Origin: Deinococcus radiophilus
Lineage (GTDB): Bacteria; Deinococcota; Deinococci; Deinococcales; Deinococcaceae
Length of the DNA: 64,000 nt
NCBI RefSeq assembly: GCF_020889625.1
Contig: NZ_CP086382.1
Location: forward strand, 124,001 to 188,000
Reading direction: 5' to 3'
Shown here: positions 11,805 through 20,627 of the stretch, one piece after another
Layout: the number at the start of each line of letters is the position of its first letter
Numbering within the stretch: the stretch's first letter is position 1
Position numbers and translations under genes: made by a program
The notes under the pieces: generated by a model
The model's input: the letters and a program-made list of their open reading frames with translations, nothing else
The model's database searches: none
What the model was told of the DNA's origin: nothing

Positions 11805-13401
11805 AATTGCCTCCTTGCTCCAGGGTCAGGGCAGGGGAAGGACCATAGCCGTAAGGATCGGTGATGCCACCGCCCCGGTAGCGGTTCAGGATCAAGCCCA
11901 GCGGACGGATGCCCAGGCGTGAAGTTTCGGCCACCACCCGCTCTACCTGGGCCTGCGGCATGCCGACGGCTGCCACCAGCACCAAACCGTCCACCCGCCG
12001 CGCCAGCGCCAGGGTATCGGCCACTTTCAGGATGGGCGGGGTATCGATCAGGACGATGTCGTAATTCTGGCGTAAACCTTCAATGCTTTGCAGCAGGGCC
12101 TCGGGGTTGAGGTGTCCCCGGCGCAGGTTCAACAGGTCGGTCTGGTACTGCACGGAAACCCACAGTTCGGTGTCGTCCAATGGAATGATCTGAAGCGGCT
12201 GTCCCTCTGGGGCCAGCAGCTGGCGCTGGCGGTGCCGGAAGATGTCGGCATCAACCACCAGCACTCGCATGCCCCGCAGGGCGAAGGTGGCCGCCAGGCC
12301 AGAGGTAATCACGCTCTTGCCCTCGTCCATATCGGCACTGGAGATCGCGATTAACGGGGCGCGCGGCGTAGCCGAGCCGCTGAGATCGTCCAAGGCAGTC
12401 GTCACGCCCAAGCGCACGAATTCTAGCCCCTCCCGGAAGCTGCCATGCCTCAGAAAACTGGAAATTCCCGCAGGATCGGAACGGCGCAGGTTCACTGGGG
12501 GCAGGAGCCCCAGAATGGGGAGGCCCAGGCTCCGCAGCGACTCGGTGTCCTGAACCCGCTTCACCAGGCGGTCACGGGCCAGAGCCAGCAGCAGCCCGGC
12601 AAAGACAGTGGCCCCGAACACCAGCAGGGCGTCTCTTAGGGGCTTAGGCGCCACTGGCTCGTTGGGCAGGACCGCGCCGGCAATCAGGGACAGGGTTCCG
12701 CTGACGGTTTCCCGCAGCACCTCGACTTGCTGCAAGGACTGGACCACCTCAGAGCGCATCTGATTGGCCGTAGCGGAATCGACCGCCTCACCGCCGACTA
12801 CCGGGGCACCGTCAAGCACGTCCAGGCGAGTGGTGAGATTGCTGTACGCCCGCTCTACACCATTCAGGGCGCGTTGGCGGTCCCACTCCAAGAGTGCGCG
12901 TGCAAAGGCGTTCGCGGTGGCCTGCGCCGCTTCGGGACTTCCTGCCTGGGCCGTCACTTCATAGCTGCCCACCAGATTCTGGTCCACGTTGGCGCTCAGG
13001 GTGACCGTTTGGTACTGACCAGAGCGCCACTCGGCCTGCACCGCGTCCACCACGGCCTGGCGCTGGGCTGGGTCCAGTCCTTTGTCTTCCAGAGCTTTGA
13101 AGGCCGCTTCCGTCACCTCAGGACTCCGTAGTGCCCGGTCGACCACCTGCGGTGGCAATGCCGGGGCAGTGACCAGCGAGTTACTGATCAGGGCATTGCC
13201 CGAAGTCGCCGGAAGGGCGGCCAGGCCAGCCGAGGTCCGGTATACGTCCGGGCGGGCGTCGGCATAAAAATAAGCGGCGGTGCTCAGGGCGCTGGCGGTC
13301 AGCAGAATAGGCAGCCAAGCGCCGCGCAGCAAACGTGCCAATGCCGCAAGGTCCAGATCCTGTGCATGGCCAGTGTCGAGTGGGAGAGCAGACTGGGTCA
13401 T
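11785..13401 (-). CDS. Polysaccharide chain-length determinant / bacterial tyrosine kinase (Wzc family)
   Basis: Inner-membrane protein, 538 aa, controlling length and export of capsule or exopolysaccharide. TM helices at about 28-47 and 256-276 flank a periplasmic Wzz domain. The cytoplasmic BY-kinase domain has Walker A SSADMDEGKS (354-363), Walker A' VVDAD and Walker B IVLIDTPP (449-456). The C-terminal tail has only about four tyrosines (residues 508-533), fewer than Wzc of E. coli. GGGAG lies 8 bases before the start. It is divergent from galE, and its stop overlaps the pseudo-Cas3 gene. The matching Wzx/Wzy genes are probably those at 54.6-64 kb. Confidence 0.88.
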   Translation of the reverse strand: MTQSALPLDTGHAQDLDLAALARLLRGAWLPILLTASALSTAAYFYADARPDVYRTSAGLAALPATSGNALISNSLVTAPALPPQVVDRALRSPEVTEAAFKALEDKGLDPAQRQAVVDAVQAEWRSGQYQTVTLSANVDQNLVGSYEVTAQAGSPEAAQATANAFARALLEWDRQRALNGVERAYSNLTTRLDVLDGAPVVGGEAVDSATANQMRSEVVQSLQQVEVLRETVSGTLSLIAGAVLPNEPVAPKPLRDALLVFGATVFAGLLLALARDRLVKRVQDTESLRSLGLPILGLLPPVNLRRSDPAGISSFLRHGSFREGLEFVRLGVTTALDDLSGSATPRAPLIAISSADMDEGKSVITSGLAATFALRGMRVLVVDADIFRHRQRQLLAPEGQPLQIIPLDDTELWVSVQYQTDLLNLRRGHLNPEALLQSIEGLRQNYDIVLIDTPPILKVADTLALARRVDGLVLVAAVGMPQAQVERVVAETSRLGIRPLGLILNRYRGGGITDPYGYGPSPALTLEQGGNYGHARN

Positions 13402-13510
13402 ACCTGAATCTCCCTGGGTGAGGGTGCAGGCACCAGCGCCGATCGTTCCAGTGCTGCAAGCCTGAAAGGATCCTTCATGCCCAACGTCAGAAAGTCCATG
13501 CTCTGCCGAT

Positions 13511-13516
13511 TATATT
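13511..13516 (+). promoter_or_regulatory. -10 box of a probable leaderless galE transcript
   Basis: TATATT ends 7 bases before the galE ATG, so transcription would start at or next to the start codon. No ribosome-binding site is present. The -35 region is poor. Confidence 0.55.
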
Positions 13517-13523
13517 CACAGTC

Positions 13524-14603
13524 ATGAAGGTCTTGGTCACGGGAGGGGCGGGATATATCGGGAGCACGACCTGCGCGGCGTTGGAAGACGCCGGTCACCA
13601 GCCGGTGGTGCTGGATTCACTGGTATTGGGACGCGAAGAATTTACACAGGGACGCATTTTTTACCGCGGCGACGTGGGCGACCGCGCCTTGCTTCATCAG
13701 ATCTTCAGCGATCATCCAGACATCAGCGCAACCCTGCATTTCGCAGCCCGGATCGTGGTCCCCGAGTCGGTGGCGCAGCCGGAGCTGTACTACCGCGAGA
13801 ATGTGGTGGCCAGCCTCAACCTGTTTGCTGCCTTGCGGGAACTGGGCCAGTCCCGCGTGATTTTCAGTTCCAGTGCCAGCCTGTACGCAACTCCTGATGA
13901 TGAACGCGTCACTGAAGACAGCCCCCTGGCCCCGTCCAGTCCCTATGCCCGCAGCAAGTTGATGACCGAGCAGATGTTGGCGGACCTCTGCGCCGCCGCT
14001 CAGGCAAACGGTGAGCCACTCCGGGGCATCGCCCTGCGGTACTTCAACCCGATCGGCGCGGACCCGGCGCGGCGCAGTGGCCCTTACCTCGAAGACCCGG
14101 CCAACTTGCTGGGGCGGATGTTGAGTGCCATGAACCGGGACACCGAATTCCGGATCACCGGGACCGATTACGCCACCCGTGACGGCACGGGTCTGCGGGA
14201 CTACATCCATGTCTGGGACCTGGCCCAGGCCCATGTCCGCGCGCTGGAAGGTTTCGAGACGGCCTTCGAGCAGGCCGCGCAGGCGCAGGGTCAGCCGTCC
14301 GGCCTGCTGATTATCAATGTGGGCACCGGCCAGGGTCAGACAGTCCGCGAATTGGTACAGGCTTTTCAGGCGGTGGCGCCCCGCGCCCTGCAGGTCGAGG
14401 AAGGCCCCCGGCGCCCAGGGGACGTGGCCGGGGCCTACGCCGACATCACGCGGGCGCGGGAATGGCTGGACTGGTCGCCGCAGCTCAGCACTGAAGACGC
14501 CCTGCGCTCGGCCCTGGACTGGACCGCCCAGTGGCAGCGCCGTTCGCAGACCGCAGAAGCCCCTACCGTAGAAGCCACTAGCGCAGTGATCAGCGGCATC
14601 TGA
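13524..14603 (+). CDS. galE: UDP-glucose 4-epimerase (GalE-like)
   Basis: Interconverts UDP-glucose and UDP-galactose (or the N-acetyl forms), supplying sugar nucleotides for surface polysaccharides. 359 aa SDR protein: NAD-binding GGAGYIG (7-13), the serine-rich FSSSASLYA, catalytic YARSK, and the substrate-loop segment ALRYFNPIGADP. The C-terminal about 20 residues are a low-complexity tail rich in Ala, Thr and Glu beyond the usual end. It is transcribed away from the Wzc-like gene, consistent with one polysaccharide module. Substrate preference is not resolved. Confidence 0.88.
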   Translation: MKVLVTGGAGYIGSTTCAALEDAGHQPVVLDSLVLGREEFTQGRIFYRGDVGDRALLHQIFSDHPDISATLHFAARIVVPESVAQPELYYRENVVASLNLFAALRELGQSRVIFSSSASLYATPDDERVTEDSPLAPSSPYARSKLMTEQMLADLCAAAQANGEPLRGIALRYFNPIGADPARRSGPYLEDPANLLGRMLSAMNRDTEFRITGTDYATRDGTGLRDYIHVWDLAQAHVRALEGFETAFEQAAQAQGQPSGLLIINVGTGQGQTVRELVQAFQAVAPRALQVEEGPRRPGDVAGAYADITRAREWLDWSPQLSTEDALRSALDWTAQWQRRSQTAEAPTVEATSAVISGI

Positions 14604-14612
14604 CCAGTGAGG

Positions 14613-14635
14613 GTCAGCGCTTCAGTCACGCTGAC
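14613..14635 (+). terminator. Possible terminator hairpin after galE
   Basis: GTCAGCG (14613-14619) and CGCTGAC (14629-14635) form a perfect 7-bp stem 10 bases after the galE stop, but no T run follows. The rest of the 270-bp gap up to the ArsR gene shows nothing recognisable. Confidence 0.35.
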
Positions 14636-14873
14636 AGTCGGGGCCATCCCAGCCTTGCGGTGCCGTGCAGGGCGCTCACCCAGGTGGCGTTGCCAGGCCC
14701 CGGCCCTCGTTCCGCAGGGCTCAGGGTTTCTCCTGAGCACAGTCATCTTTGCCCCTGGTCTGGGCGTGTTCTCTCGGCCATCTCCGTGGCGCTCCGCAGT
14801 CACTTCATAGGACCTTCAACCGTGGTGGTTTCCCCCTGAGTACACAGCGTCTCACCTACGTTTTCGGACGACA

Positions 14874-15197
14874 TCATTGAATAGGGGCGGGCGGCTGATC
14901 GGCCACTTGCAAGGCGGCGAGCAGCCCCCGCGCCTGAGCAAAACCCTCAGGATTCAGGGCGTACTCGGTCCAGCGTCCCCGCTTGGTGTTGGTGACCAGC
15001 CCAGCCTGCACCAGCAGCCGCATGTGATGGCTGACAGTAGGCTGCGACAGGCCCGTGTAGCCCGTCAGGTCGCAGGCACATACAGCCTGGGCTTGGGCGC
15101 AGTCGCTGGCCGGTGGACACTGCAGCAGGGCCAGAATCTTCAGGCGGCCTGGATCACCCAGCGCCTTGAACAGCTCGGCAGACTTATCGAAATCCAT
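14874..15197 (-). CDS. ArsR-family metal/metalloid-sensing repressor
   Basis: 107-aa winged-helix regulator. The recognition region LSQPTVSHHMRLLVQAGLV and wing RGRWTEYALN are typical. Cys40 and Cys42 (VCACDL) lie in the alpha-3 position that binds As(III), Sb(III), Cd or Pb in ArsR/CadC, and Cys27 and Cys33 are nearby, so a thiolate metal site is likely. The ATG is 6 bases after a TAAAAT -10 box, consistent with a leaderless transcript. It stands alone; the ars effector genes lie 6 kb away, so whether it controls them is open. Confidence 0.88.
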   Translation of the reverse strand: MDFDKSAELFKALGDPGRLKILALLQCPPASDCAQAQAVCACDLTGYTGLSQPTVSHHMRLLVQAGLVTNTKRGRWTEYALNPEGFAQARGLLAALQVADQPPAPIQ

Positions 15198-15394
15198 AAA
15201 TCTATTTTAAGTGATCTGCCGTGGCTTGGATGGGCGTGCTCATACTCTTCAGGGGCCCGGCCCAAGCTCCGCCCAATTCGCTCTCATCCTCGGGGCGTGA
15301 GACGCGCTACACTCACATGCGATATGCCGCCGTGCGACGACGCTGACCCTCCGGGGACTTGTGACAATTTAGCTGCACCTGCTCGGGGTGTCTT

Positions 15395-16684
15395 TTGAAC
15401 GCCGCTGTTCCAGTCCTGGTGCTCCTGGTGATGGTGGCGGTCAATGCCCTGTACGTAGCGGCTGAGTTCGCTACGGTGGGCTCACGCCGCTCACGGGTGC
15501 AGGAGTTGGCCGACGCCGGGAACAGGGGCGCGGCCGGTCTGCTGGAGATTCTCAAGGACCCCCGCAAGCTGGACAATTATGTGGCGGCCTGCCAGGTTGG
15601 CATTACCCTCAGCAGCCTGCTGGCAGGTTCTTTTGGTCAGTCTCAACTGACTCCGCTGCTTACGCCGTATTTCGGTGCGGCGGGGCAAGCGGTCGCCGTC
15701 CTGATCGTGCTGGCCTTCATCACGGTGTTGCAGGTCGTACTGGGCGAACTGCTGCCCAAGACGGTGGCGCTGCGGTACCCCGAGCGGCTGGCCATCGCCA
15801 CGCTGGCGCCCATGCAGTTCAGCCTGTGGCTCTTTACTCCCCTCATTCGGCTGTTCAACGGTTCGGCGTTTGCGCTGCTGCGCCGCTGGGGGCTGCACTC
15901 CGAGCATAGCCACGCCCATGTCCATTCGCCTGAGGAGCTGGAAGGGTTGTACCGCGAAAGTGCCGCCGGGAGCCTGATTGACGTTGCCGAGCGGGACATG
16001 CTGGCGGGTGTGTTGAATGTGGAACAGCGGGTGGTGCGCGCGATCATGACTCCCCGTACCCGGCTGGTGACTATTCCGGCGCAGGCCCGGGCCCGCGATA
16101 TTCTGCCGCAGTTGACCGGCAGCGCTTACTCACGCTTTCCGGTGATGGGTGAGGGTCCCGACGAACTGGTCGGCATCGTGCACCTGCGGCATCTGTTTCT
16201 GGCGGCGGCTCAGAATCCTGAAGCGCTGGTGGGCCAGGTGATGCAAAAGCCGCTGATCGTCTCAGAGCTGATGACGGTGCCGGACCTGTGGCAGACCCTG
16301 CGTGAGGCTGGGCGTCATAGCGCCATGATCGTGAACGAATACGGCTCAGTGGCTGGAATGGTCACCCTTGAAGACGCCCTGGAAGAGATTTTCGGAGAGC
16401 TGCAAGACGAGTTCGACCAGGAAGAAGACCCCATCGTGCAGCAGGGACAGGCCGTTTCGGTGCGCGGTGATGTCTTGCTGGAAGCCCTCAATGACCGCTT
16501 TGACCTGAACCTGGCCGAAGACGAGGTGGATACGGTGAGCGGCCTGATGTGGCAGGAACTGGGCCGCCTGCCGGTGATCGGGGATGAAGTGCAGTTCGAA
16601 AGCGGACTGGTGCTGCGGGTGGAGAGCATGGACCGCCGCTCGGTGCGCCGGGTCGGTCTGATGCTCCCCGGAGGCGAAGCATGA
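15395..16684 (+). CDS. CNNM/CorC-HlyC family membrane protein (first of two)
   Basis: 429 aa: N-terminal DUF21/CNNM transmembrane domain (about 1-185), a CBS pair starting with TPRTRLVTIPA, and a C-terminal CorC_HlyC domain ending in VLRVESMDRRSVRRVGL. The family is linked to Mg2+/Co2+ efflux and stress tolerance. The start is a TTG; the first residues NAAVPVLVLLVMVAVNALYV form the first helix, so a later start would remove it. It overlaps the next, paralogous gene by ATGA, suggesting a hetero-oligomer. Confidence 0.87.
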   Translation: MNAAVPVLVLLVMVAVNALYVAAEFATVGSRRSRVQELADAGNRGAAGLLEILKDPRKLDNYVAACQVGITLSSLLAGSFGQSQLTPLLTPYFGAAGQAVAVLIVLAFITVLQVVLGELLPKTVALRYPERLAIATLAPMQFSLWLFTPLIRLFNGSAFALLRRWGLHSEHSHAHVHSPEELEGLYRESAAGSLIDVAERDMLAGVLNVEQRVVRAIMTPRTRLVTIPAQARARDILPQLTGSAYSRFPVMGEGPDELVGIVHLRHLFLAAAQNPEALVGQVMQKPLIVSELMTVPDLWQTLREAGRHSAMIVNEYGSVAGMVTLEDALEEIFGELQDEFDQEEDPIVQQGQAVSVRGDVLLEALNDRFDLNLAEDEVDTVSGLMWQELGRLPVIGDEVQFESGLVLRVESMDRRSVRRVGLMLPGGEA

Positions 16685-17982
16685 CCGAATATTTGATTCC
16701 GATGCTGGTGATTCTGTTGCTGGTGCTGCTCAACGGTCTGTTCGTGGCGGCCGAATTTGCGCTGGTCGGTGCACGCCGCAGCCGCCTGCAGTCGCTGGCC
16801 GAGGGCGGCAGCGGGGCGGCCCGCTGGTTGCTGGGGGTCTTCGATCACCCCACCGGCAAGGACCGCTACATCGCCGTGGCCCAGCTGGGCATCACCCTGG
16901 CGTCTATCGGGCTGGGGATGTACGGCGAACCGGCGGTGGCCCGCTGGTTGTATGGCCCGTTCGAAAGCTGGGGGCTGCCCTATGAAGCCGCCCACACGGC
17001 AGGCTTTATCGTGGCCCTGAGCTTTATTACCTATATGCATGTGGTGTTCGGCGAGATGATTCCCAAGGCGCTGGCCCTGCAAACCCCTGAAGCGGTCAGC
17101 GTGCGGATCAACCCGCTGATGCGGGTCTTCTCGCTGATTTTCCGCCCGGCCGTGGCAGTGCTCAACTGGCTGGCCCTGGGCATGATGCGTCTGCTGGGCA
17201 TCAAAGATCCCGGCAAGGAAGCCATGCTGTACAACTCCAAGGAGCTGGCCATCGTCACCGAGGAAGTGGCGGCCAGTGGTCAGCTGGGCAGCGTGCAGCA
17301 GAGCCTGATCACCAACATCTTCGAACTGGAAGACCGTGAGGCCGAGGAGCTGATGACCTCGCGCAGCCGCATGGAAGGCCTGAGCGCGGACGCCACCGAC
17401 GCTGAAGTGATGGAACGCATCGCCGCCTCACCGCGTAGCCGTTACCCGGTGTACCGGGGTACGCTGGACGATGTGGTCGGCGTACTGCACATTAAAGATT
17501 ACATGCGGGCCCGCGTGGATGGCCGCCGTCTGGGTCTGGCCCAACTGGCCCGGCCTCTGCCCAGCGTCTCGGCCACGGCCACAGCGGAGGAACTGCTCAG
17601 CATGTTCAAGCGTGAGCGGGTTCATGCGGCGCTGGTGGTCGACGAGTTCGGAGGTACCCTAGGCTTCGTGACCATGGACGATCTGATCAGTGATGTGATT
17701 GAGGAAGAAAGGGCCGAAGAACTGCCCTGGATTACCGCCAACGAGGACGGCTCGCTGACGCTGGACGGCGAAGTGACCCTCTCGGAACTGCGTGAAGACT
17801 ACGGTCTGGCGCTTGACCACGAAGATGTGACCACAGTGGCGGGTTTGTTCCTGGCCGAGCTGGGTACCGTGCCCGAAACCGGCACCACCATTCACTGGGC
17901 TGGGCATGACCTGACGGCTGAAGAGGTCCAGGGTCTCAAAGTGATCCGGGTGCGGCTGCGTCCACTGCAGGAGCTTCAATGA
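16681..17982 (+). CDS. CNNM/CorC-HlyC family membrane protein (second of two)
   Basis: 433-aa paralogue of the preceding gene with the same order of domains: DUF21 helices (MTEYLIPMLVILLLVLLNGLFVAAEFALVGARR at the N-terminus, abbreviated here as one helix plus the AAEFALVGARRSR loop), CBS pair, CorC_HlyC. ATGA overlaps join it to both the upstream paralogue and the downstream uppP, so the three membrane proteins are probably made from one mRNA. Transport of divalent cations is inferred from the family, not shown by sequence. Confidence 0.87.
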   Translation: MTEYLIPMLVILLLVLLNGLFVAAEFALVGARRSRLQSLAEGGSGAARWLLGVFDHPTGKDRYIAVAQLGITLASIGLGMYGEPAVARWLYGPFESWGLPYEAAHTAGFIVALSFITYMHVVFGEMIPKALALQTPEAVSVRINPLMRVFSLIFRPAVAVLNWLALGMMRLLGIKDPGKEAMLYNSKELAIVTEEVAASGQLGSVQQSLITNIFELEDREAEELMTSRSRMEGLSADATDAEVMERIAASPRSRYPVYRGTLDDVVGVLHIKDYMRARVDGRRLGLAQLARPLPSVSATATAEELLSMFKRERVHAALVVDEFGGTLGFVTMDDLISDVIEEERAEELPWITANEDGSLTLDGEVTLSELREDYGLALDHEDVTTVAGLFLAELGTVPETGTTIHWAGHDLTAEEVQGLKVIRVRLRPLQELQ

Positions 17983-18806
17983 ATATTTTTCAGGCTTCGG
18001 TTCTGGGGATTGTCCAGGGCCTGACCGAATTCTTGCCCGTATCCAGCAGTGCCCACCTGCGCGTCGTCCCGGCGTTGCTGGGCTGGGATGACCCCGGTGC
18101 GGCCTTTACCGCTGTGACCCAGATCGGCACCGAGGCGGCCGTGCTGATTTATTTCCGGCATGACCTGATTCGCATGGCGCGGGCCTGGTGGACCTCGCTG
18201 CGGGAGCGTACCTTCCTACGCAGCACCGACCCGGATGCACGGCTGGCCTGGTATGTCGCGCTGGGCACTGTTCCGATTGGGGTGCTGGGCCTGCTGCTAG
18301 AAGACCTGATCGAGTCGTCGTTCCGCGACCTGCGCGTGACGGCCACCATGCTGATCGTGATCGGCCTGGGCCTGCTGGTCGCTGAGCGTATGGGCAACGC
18401 CCGCAAACAGACCGAGGACATGACCCTGCGCGATGCCATTACCCTGGGCTTCGCACAGGCGCTGGCGCTGATCCCCGGTGTGTCGCGCTCCGGGGCCACC
18501 ATCAGCGGTGGTCTGTTGCTGGGCTATGACCGGGTGGCTGCGACCCGCTTTGCCTTTTTGCTGGCCATTCCGGCAGTGGTGCTCTCAGGCTTGTTCAAAT
18601 TGCCGGATGCGTTTGGTGGGGACGGCCCTGGCTGGGGGGCCACCCTATTGGCTACGGCGCTGGCCTTCGTGACCGGCTACGCCGCCATTGCTTGGCTGCT
18701 GCGCTACATCAGCAAAAACAGCTTCTTGCCGTTTGTGATCTACCGTGTCGCGCTGGGTTTGCTGCTGTGGGTCTTGATCGGTCAGGGCGTCCTTTCTCCG
18801 GTCTGA
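17979..18806 (+). CDS. uppP: Undecaprenyl-diphosphatase UppP (BacA)
   Basis: Integral membrane phosphatase, 275 aa, that recycles undecaprenyl pyrophosphate to the carrier lipid used for peptidoglycan and surface polysaccharides; overproduction gives bacitracin resistance. Both family signatures are intact: EFLPVSSSAHL near residue 18 and PGVSRSGATISGGLLLG near 165. It is the last gene of the operon with the two CNNM proteins, overlapping by ATGA. Linking a putative Mg2+ transporter pair with a lipid-carrier phosphatase is unusual but could reflect envelope homeostasis. Confidence 0.95.
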   Translation: MNIFQASVLGIVQGLTEFLPVSSSAHLRVVPALLGWDDPGAAFTAVTQIGTEAAVLIYFRHDLIRMARAWWTSLRERTFLRSTDPDARLAWYVALGTVPIGVLGLLLEDLIESSFRDLRVTATMLIVIGLGLLVAERMGNARKQTEDMTLRDAITLGFAQALALIPGVSRSGATISGGLLLGYDRVAATRFAFLLAIPAVVLSGLFKLPDAFGGDGPGWGATLLATALAFVTGYAAIAWLLRYISKNSFLPFVIYRVALGLLLWVLIGQGVLSPV

Positions 18807-18890
18807 TCTGAACATTTCTGGAGAATCAAACTGCTAATCTGGAGTTGGGATGAACCGCTCTAGGTTGATTCCTTCCAGAAAGGCGGCGAA

Positions 18891-19337
18891 ATGACCTACA
18901 CATTTACCCCGACCCGCACGGCTCCGGCGCTGCCTGGCACATCGCTGCTGGGGGTGCAGGCCACCAACCTGATCGAGCTGGGAGACGCAGCGCAGGCCGG
19001 CTTCGGTACCCAGGCGCTGGAGGGCTTCGCCCGGCACCTGGGCCTGACGCTGGGGGAGACCCTGGCGCTGATTGGGCTGAGCGAAAGCACCTATCACAGC
19101 TACCGGCGCCGGGGCCGCCCCCTGAGTGCGGACGACAGTGCCAGCCTGTACCACTTGGCACGGGTCACCGAAGCCGCCGAACATTACTTTCAGAGTGTGC
19201 AGGATGCCCACCGCTGGCTCATGACACCCCGGCAGACATTCGGGGATAAGACTCCGCTGCAGTTCGCGCTGCTGCCCGGTGGGGCCGAATATGTGCTTAC
19301 GGTGCTGGGCCGCTTGGAGCGCGGCGTCTATACGTGA
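18891..19337 (+). CDS. Xre/MbcA/ParS-type antitoxin
   Basis: 148-aa antitoxin of a type II RES-Xre system. An N-terminal helix-turn-helix (about 30-75: LGLTLGETLALIGLSESTYH) precedes the DUF2384 toxin-binding region with the WLMTPRQTFGDKTPLQFAL-like core. It binds and neutralises the RES toxin and represses its own promoter. AAGGCGG lies just upstream of the ATG. The toxin gene begins within its last codons. Confidence 0.88.
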   Translation: MTYTFTPTRTAPALPGTSLLGVQATNLIELGDAAQAGFGTQALEGFARHLGLTLGETLALIGLSESTYHSYRRRGRPLSADDSASLYHLARVTEAAEHYFQSVQDAHRWLMTPRQTFGDKTPLQFALLPGGAEYVLTVLGRLERGVYT

Positions 19338-19843
19338 CACTCACGCTGTACCGGGTCAGCAAGGTGCAGTATGCCCAGAGTCCTGATCTGCCGGAGCACG
19401 GCTTTGGGGCCGCCCGCTTCGGCGGACGCTGGAACAGTCCCGACCCGGCAGGCCAGGCCGACCGCCGGGTGATCTATGCCAGTGACACGTTGGCGCAGGC
19501 CATGCTGGAAGTGGTGGTGCATGTGGACAGTAAGGCCCTCAGGTCCGTGCCGCACGCGTATCTGCGCTTTGAGGTCAATGAAGACGCCGTGGCGGAACTG
19601 GACGTGGCCCAGCTTCCGCAAAGCTGGAATGCCCATCCGGAAACGCCCGCGACGCAGGTCATTGGAGATCAGTGGTTCGATGAGCAGGTTTCACCAGTGC
19701 TGCGGGTGCCGTCGGTGATCTTGCCGCTGGACGTGTACGGGCCAGGACAAAGCAATTACCTGATTCACGCCCGCCATCCACAGGTGGCCCAGGCGGTGCG
19801 GCTGGTGGGGACTTCTCCACTACCGTTCGATCCCCGCCTGTAG
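19334..19843 (+). CDS. RES-domain toxin
   Basis: 169-aa RES domain protein. Family members degrade cellular NAD+ and arrest growth until neutralised by the Xre partner. Conserved R, Y and S positions are visible in YRVSKVQYA, FGAARFGGRWNSP and VIYASDTLAQAMLEVVVH. It starts with GTG inside the antitoxin gene (4-bp overlap), the usual order of antitoxin first. No truncation is seen, so the module looks functional. Only 15 bp separate its stop from the convergent phosphoesterase gene. Confidence 0.88.
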   Translation: MTLTLYRVSKVQYAQSPDLPEHGFGAARFGGRWNSPDPAGQADRRVIYASDTLAQAMLEVVVHVDSKALRSVPHAYLRFEVNEDAVAELDVAQLPQSWNAHPETPATQVIGDQWFDEQVSPVLRVPSVILPLDVYGPGQSNYLIHARHPQVAQAVRLVGTSPLPFDPRL

Positions 19844-19858
19844 GTACGGGGCGAAGGG

Positions 19859-20581
19859 CTACTCCCGCCCACTGCGTAGTTGCTGGGCTTCTGTTTTGCC
19901 GCCCTGTGCATGGGCTTCAGCCCAGGCAGCCGCCGCTTCTATGTCATAGTCCACCCGGCGGAACTCGGCGTGCCAGACATCTCCCTCGCCTTCCAGCAGC
20001 AACCAGCGGGCCTCGGGGTTGCCGTCCTTCTGGCGGCTGACCGCGCCGCAGTTGATCACCGTCAGTCGCCCGATCTGGCGCAGGTGTTCACGGTGTGAAT
20101 GACCGACCACCACCACGCGGGCCGCGCGGGGCCGGTCTGTGAGGCTGTCCATCACCTCGTCGTCGGTCTTCCAGCGCTCCGCCTTCTTATTCCACAGCAG
20201 GTACTCCCAGGCGCTGCTCGGCGTGCCGTGTCCGCACACCACCGCGCCGCCCGCCAGTTCGATACTCAGGGGCAGCTTACTCACATGTTGCGCGGCCCCA
20301 TCTGGCAGTTGGCCGTGCAGCCACTCCAGCATGGCCCGCTTCTCAGTGGCCTCGGCCAGCGGCTGACCCAGGCGCTCATCGGTGTTGCCGCGTACTTCCA
20401 GGACGCCGCGCTGTTCCCGCAGTTCGCTCTGTATGGCCCAGGCCCCGGCAGGATCGGCCCCGCCGAACAACTGATCGCCCAGATTGACCCAGGCATCGGG
20501 CCCCTGGGCCTCTATGTCCTGTCTGACCGCCTCCAGTGCCCAGCGGTTGCCATGAACATCTCCAAAAACGGCAATTTTCAT
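19859..20581 (-). CDS. Calcineurin-like metallophosphoesterase (YfcE/MJ0936 type)
   Basis: 240-aa cytosolic phosphoesterase with the full two-metal site: GDVHGN (7-12), GDQ, GNTDE and GHSHREH. Relatives hydrolyse phosphodiesters or phosphoprotein and diadenosine polyphosphate substrates; the actual substrate is not predictable. It is transcribed in the same direction as the upstream arsC-arsB pair, starting 46 bp downstream of the arsB stop, so it may be co-transcribed. The C-terminal stretch after residue 210 is Ala/Glu-rich and likely disordered. Confidence 0.85.
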   Translation of the reverse strand: MKIAVFGDVHGNRWALEAVRQDIEAQGPDAWVNLGDQLFGGADPAGAWAIQSELREQRGVLEVRGNTDERLGQPLAEATEKRAMLEWLHGQLPDGAAQHVSKLPLSIELAGGAVVCGHGTPSSAWEYLLWNKKAERWKTDDEVMDSLTDRPRAARVVVVGHSHREHLRQIGRLTVINCGAVSRQKDGNPEARWLLLEGEGDVWHAEFRRVDYDIEAAAAWAEAHAQGGKTEAQQLRSGRE

Positions 20582-20627
20582 TCTGCCTCCAGTCTAGAAG
20601 CCATCTGGACAAGGGGGGCGGCGGCCT

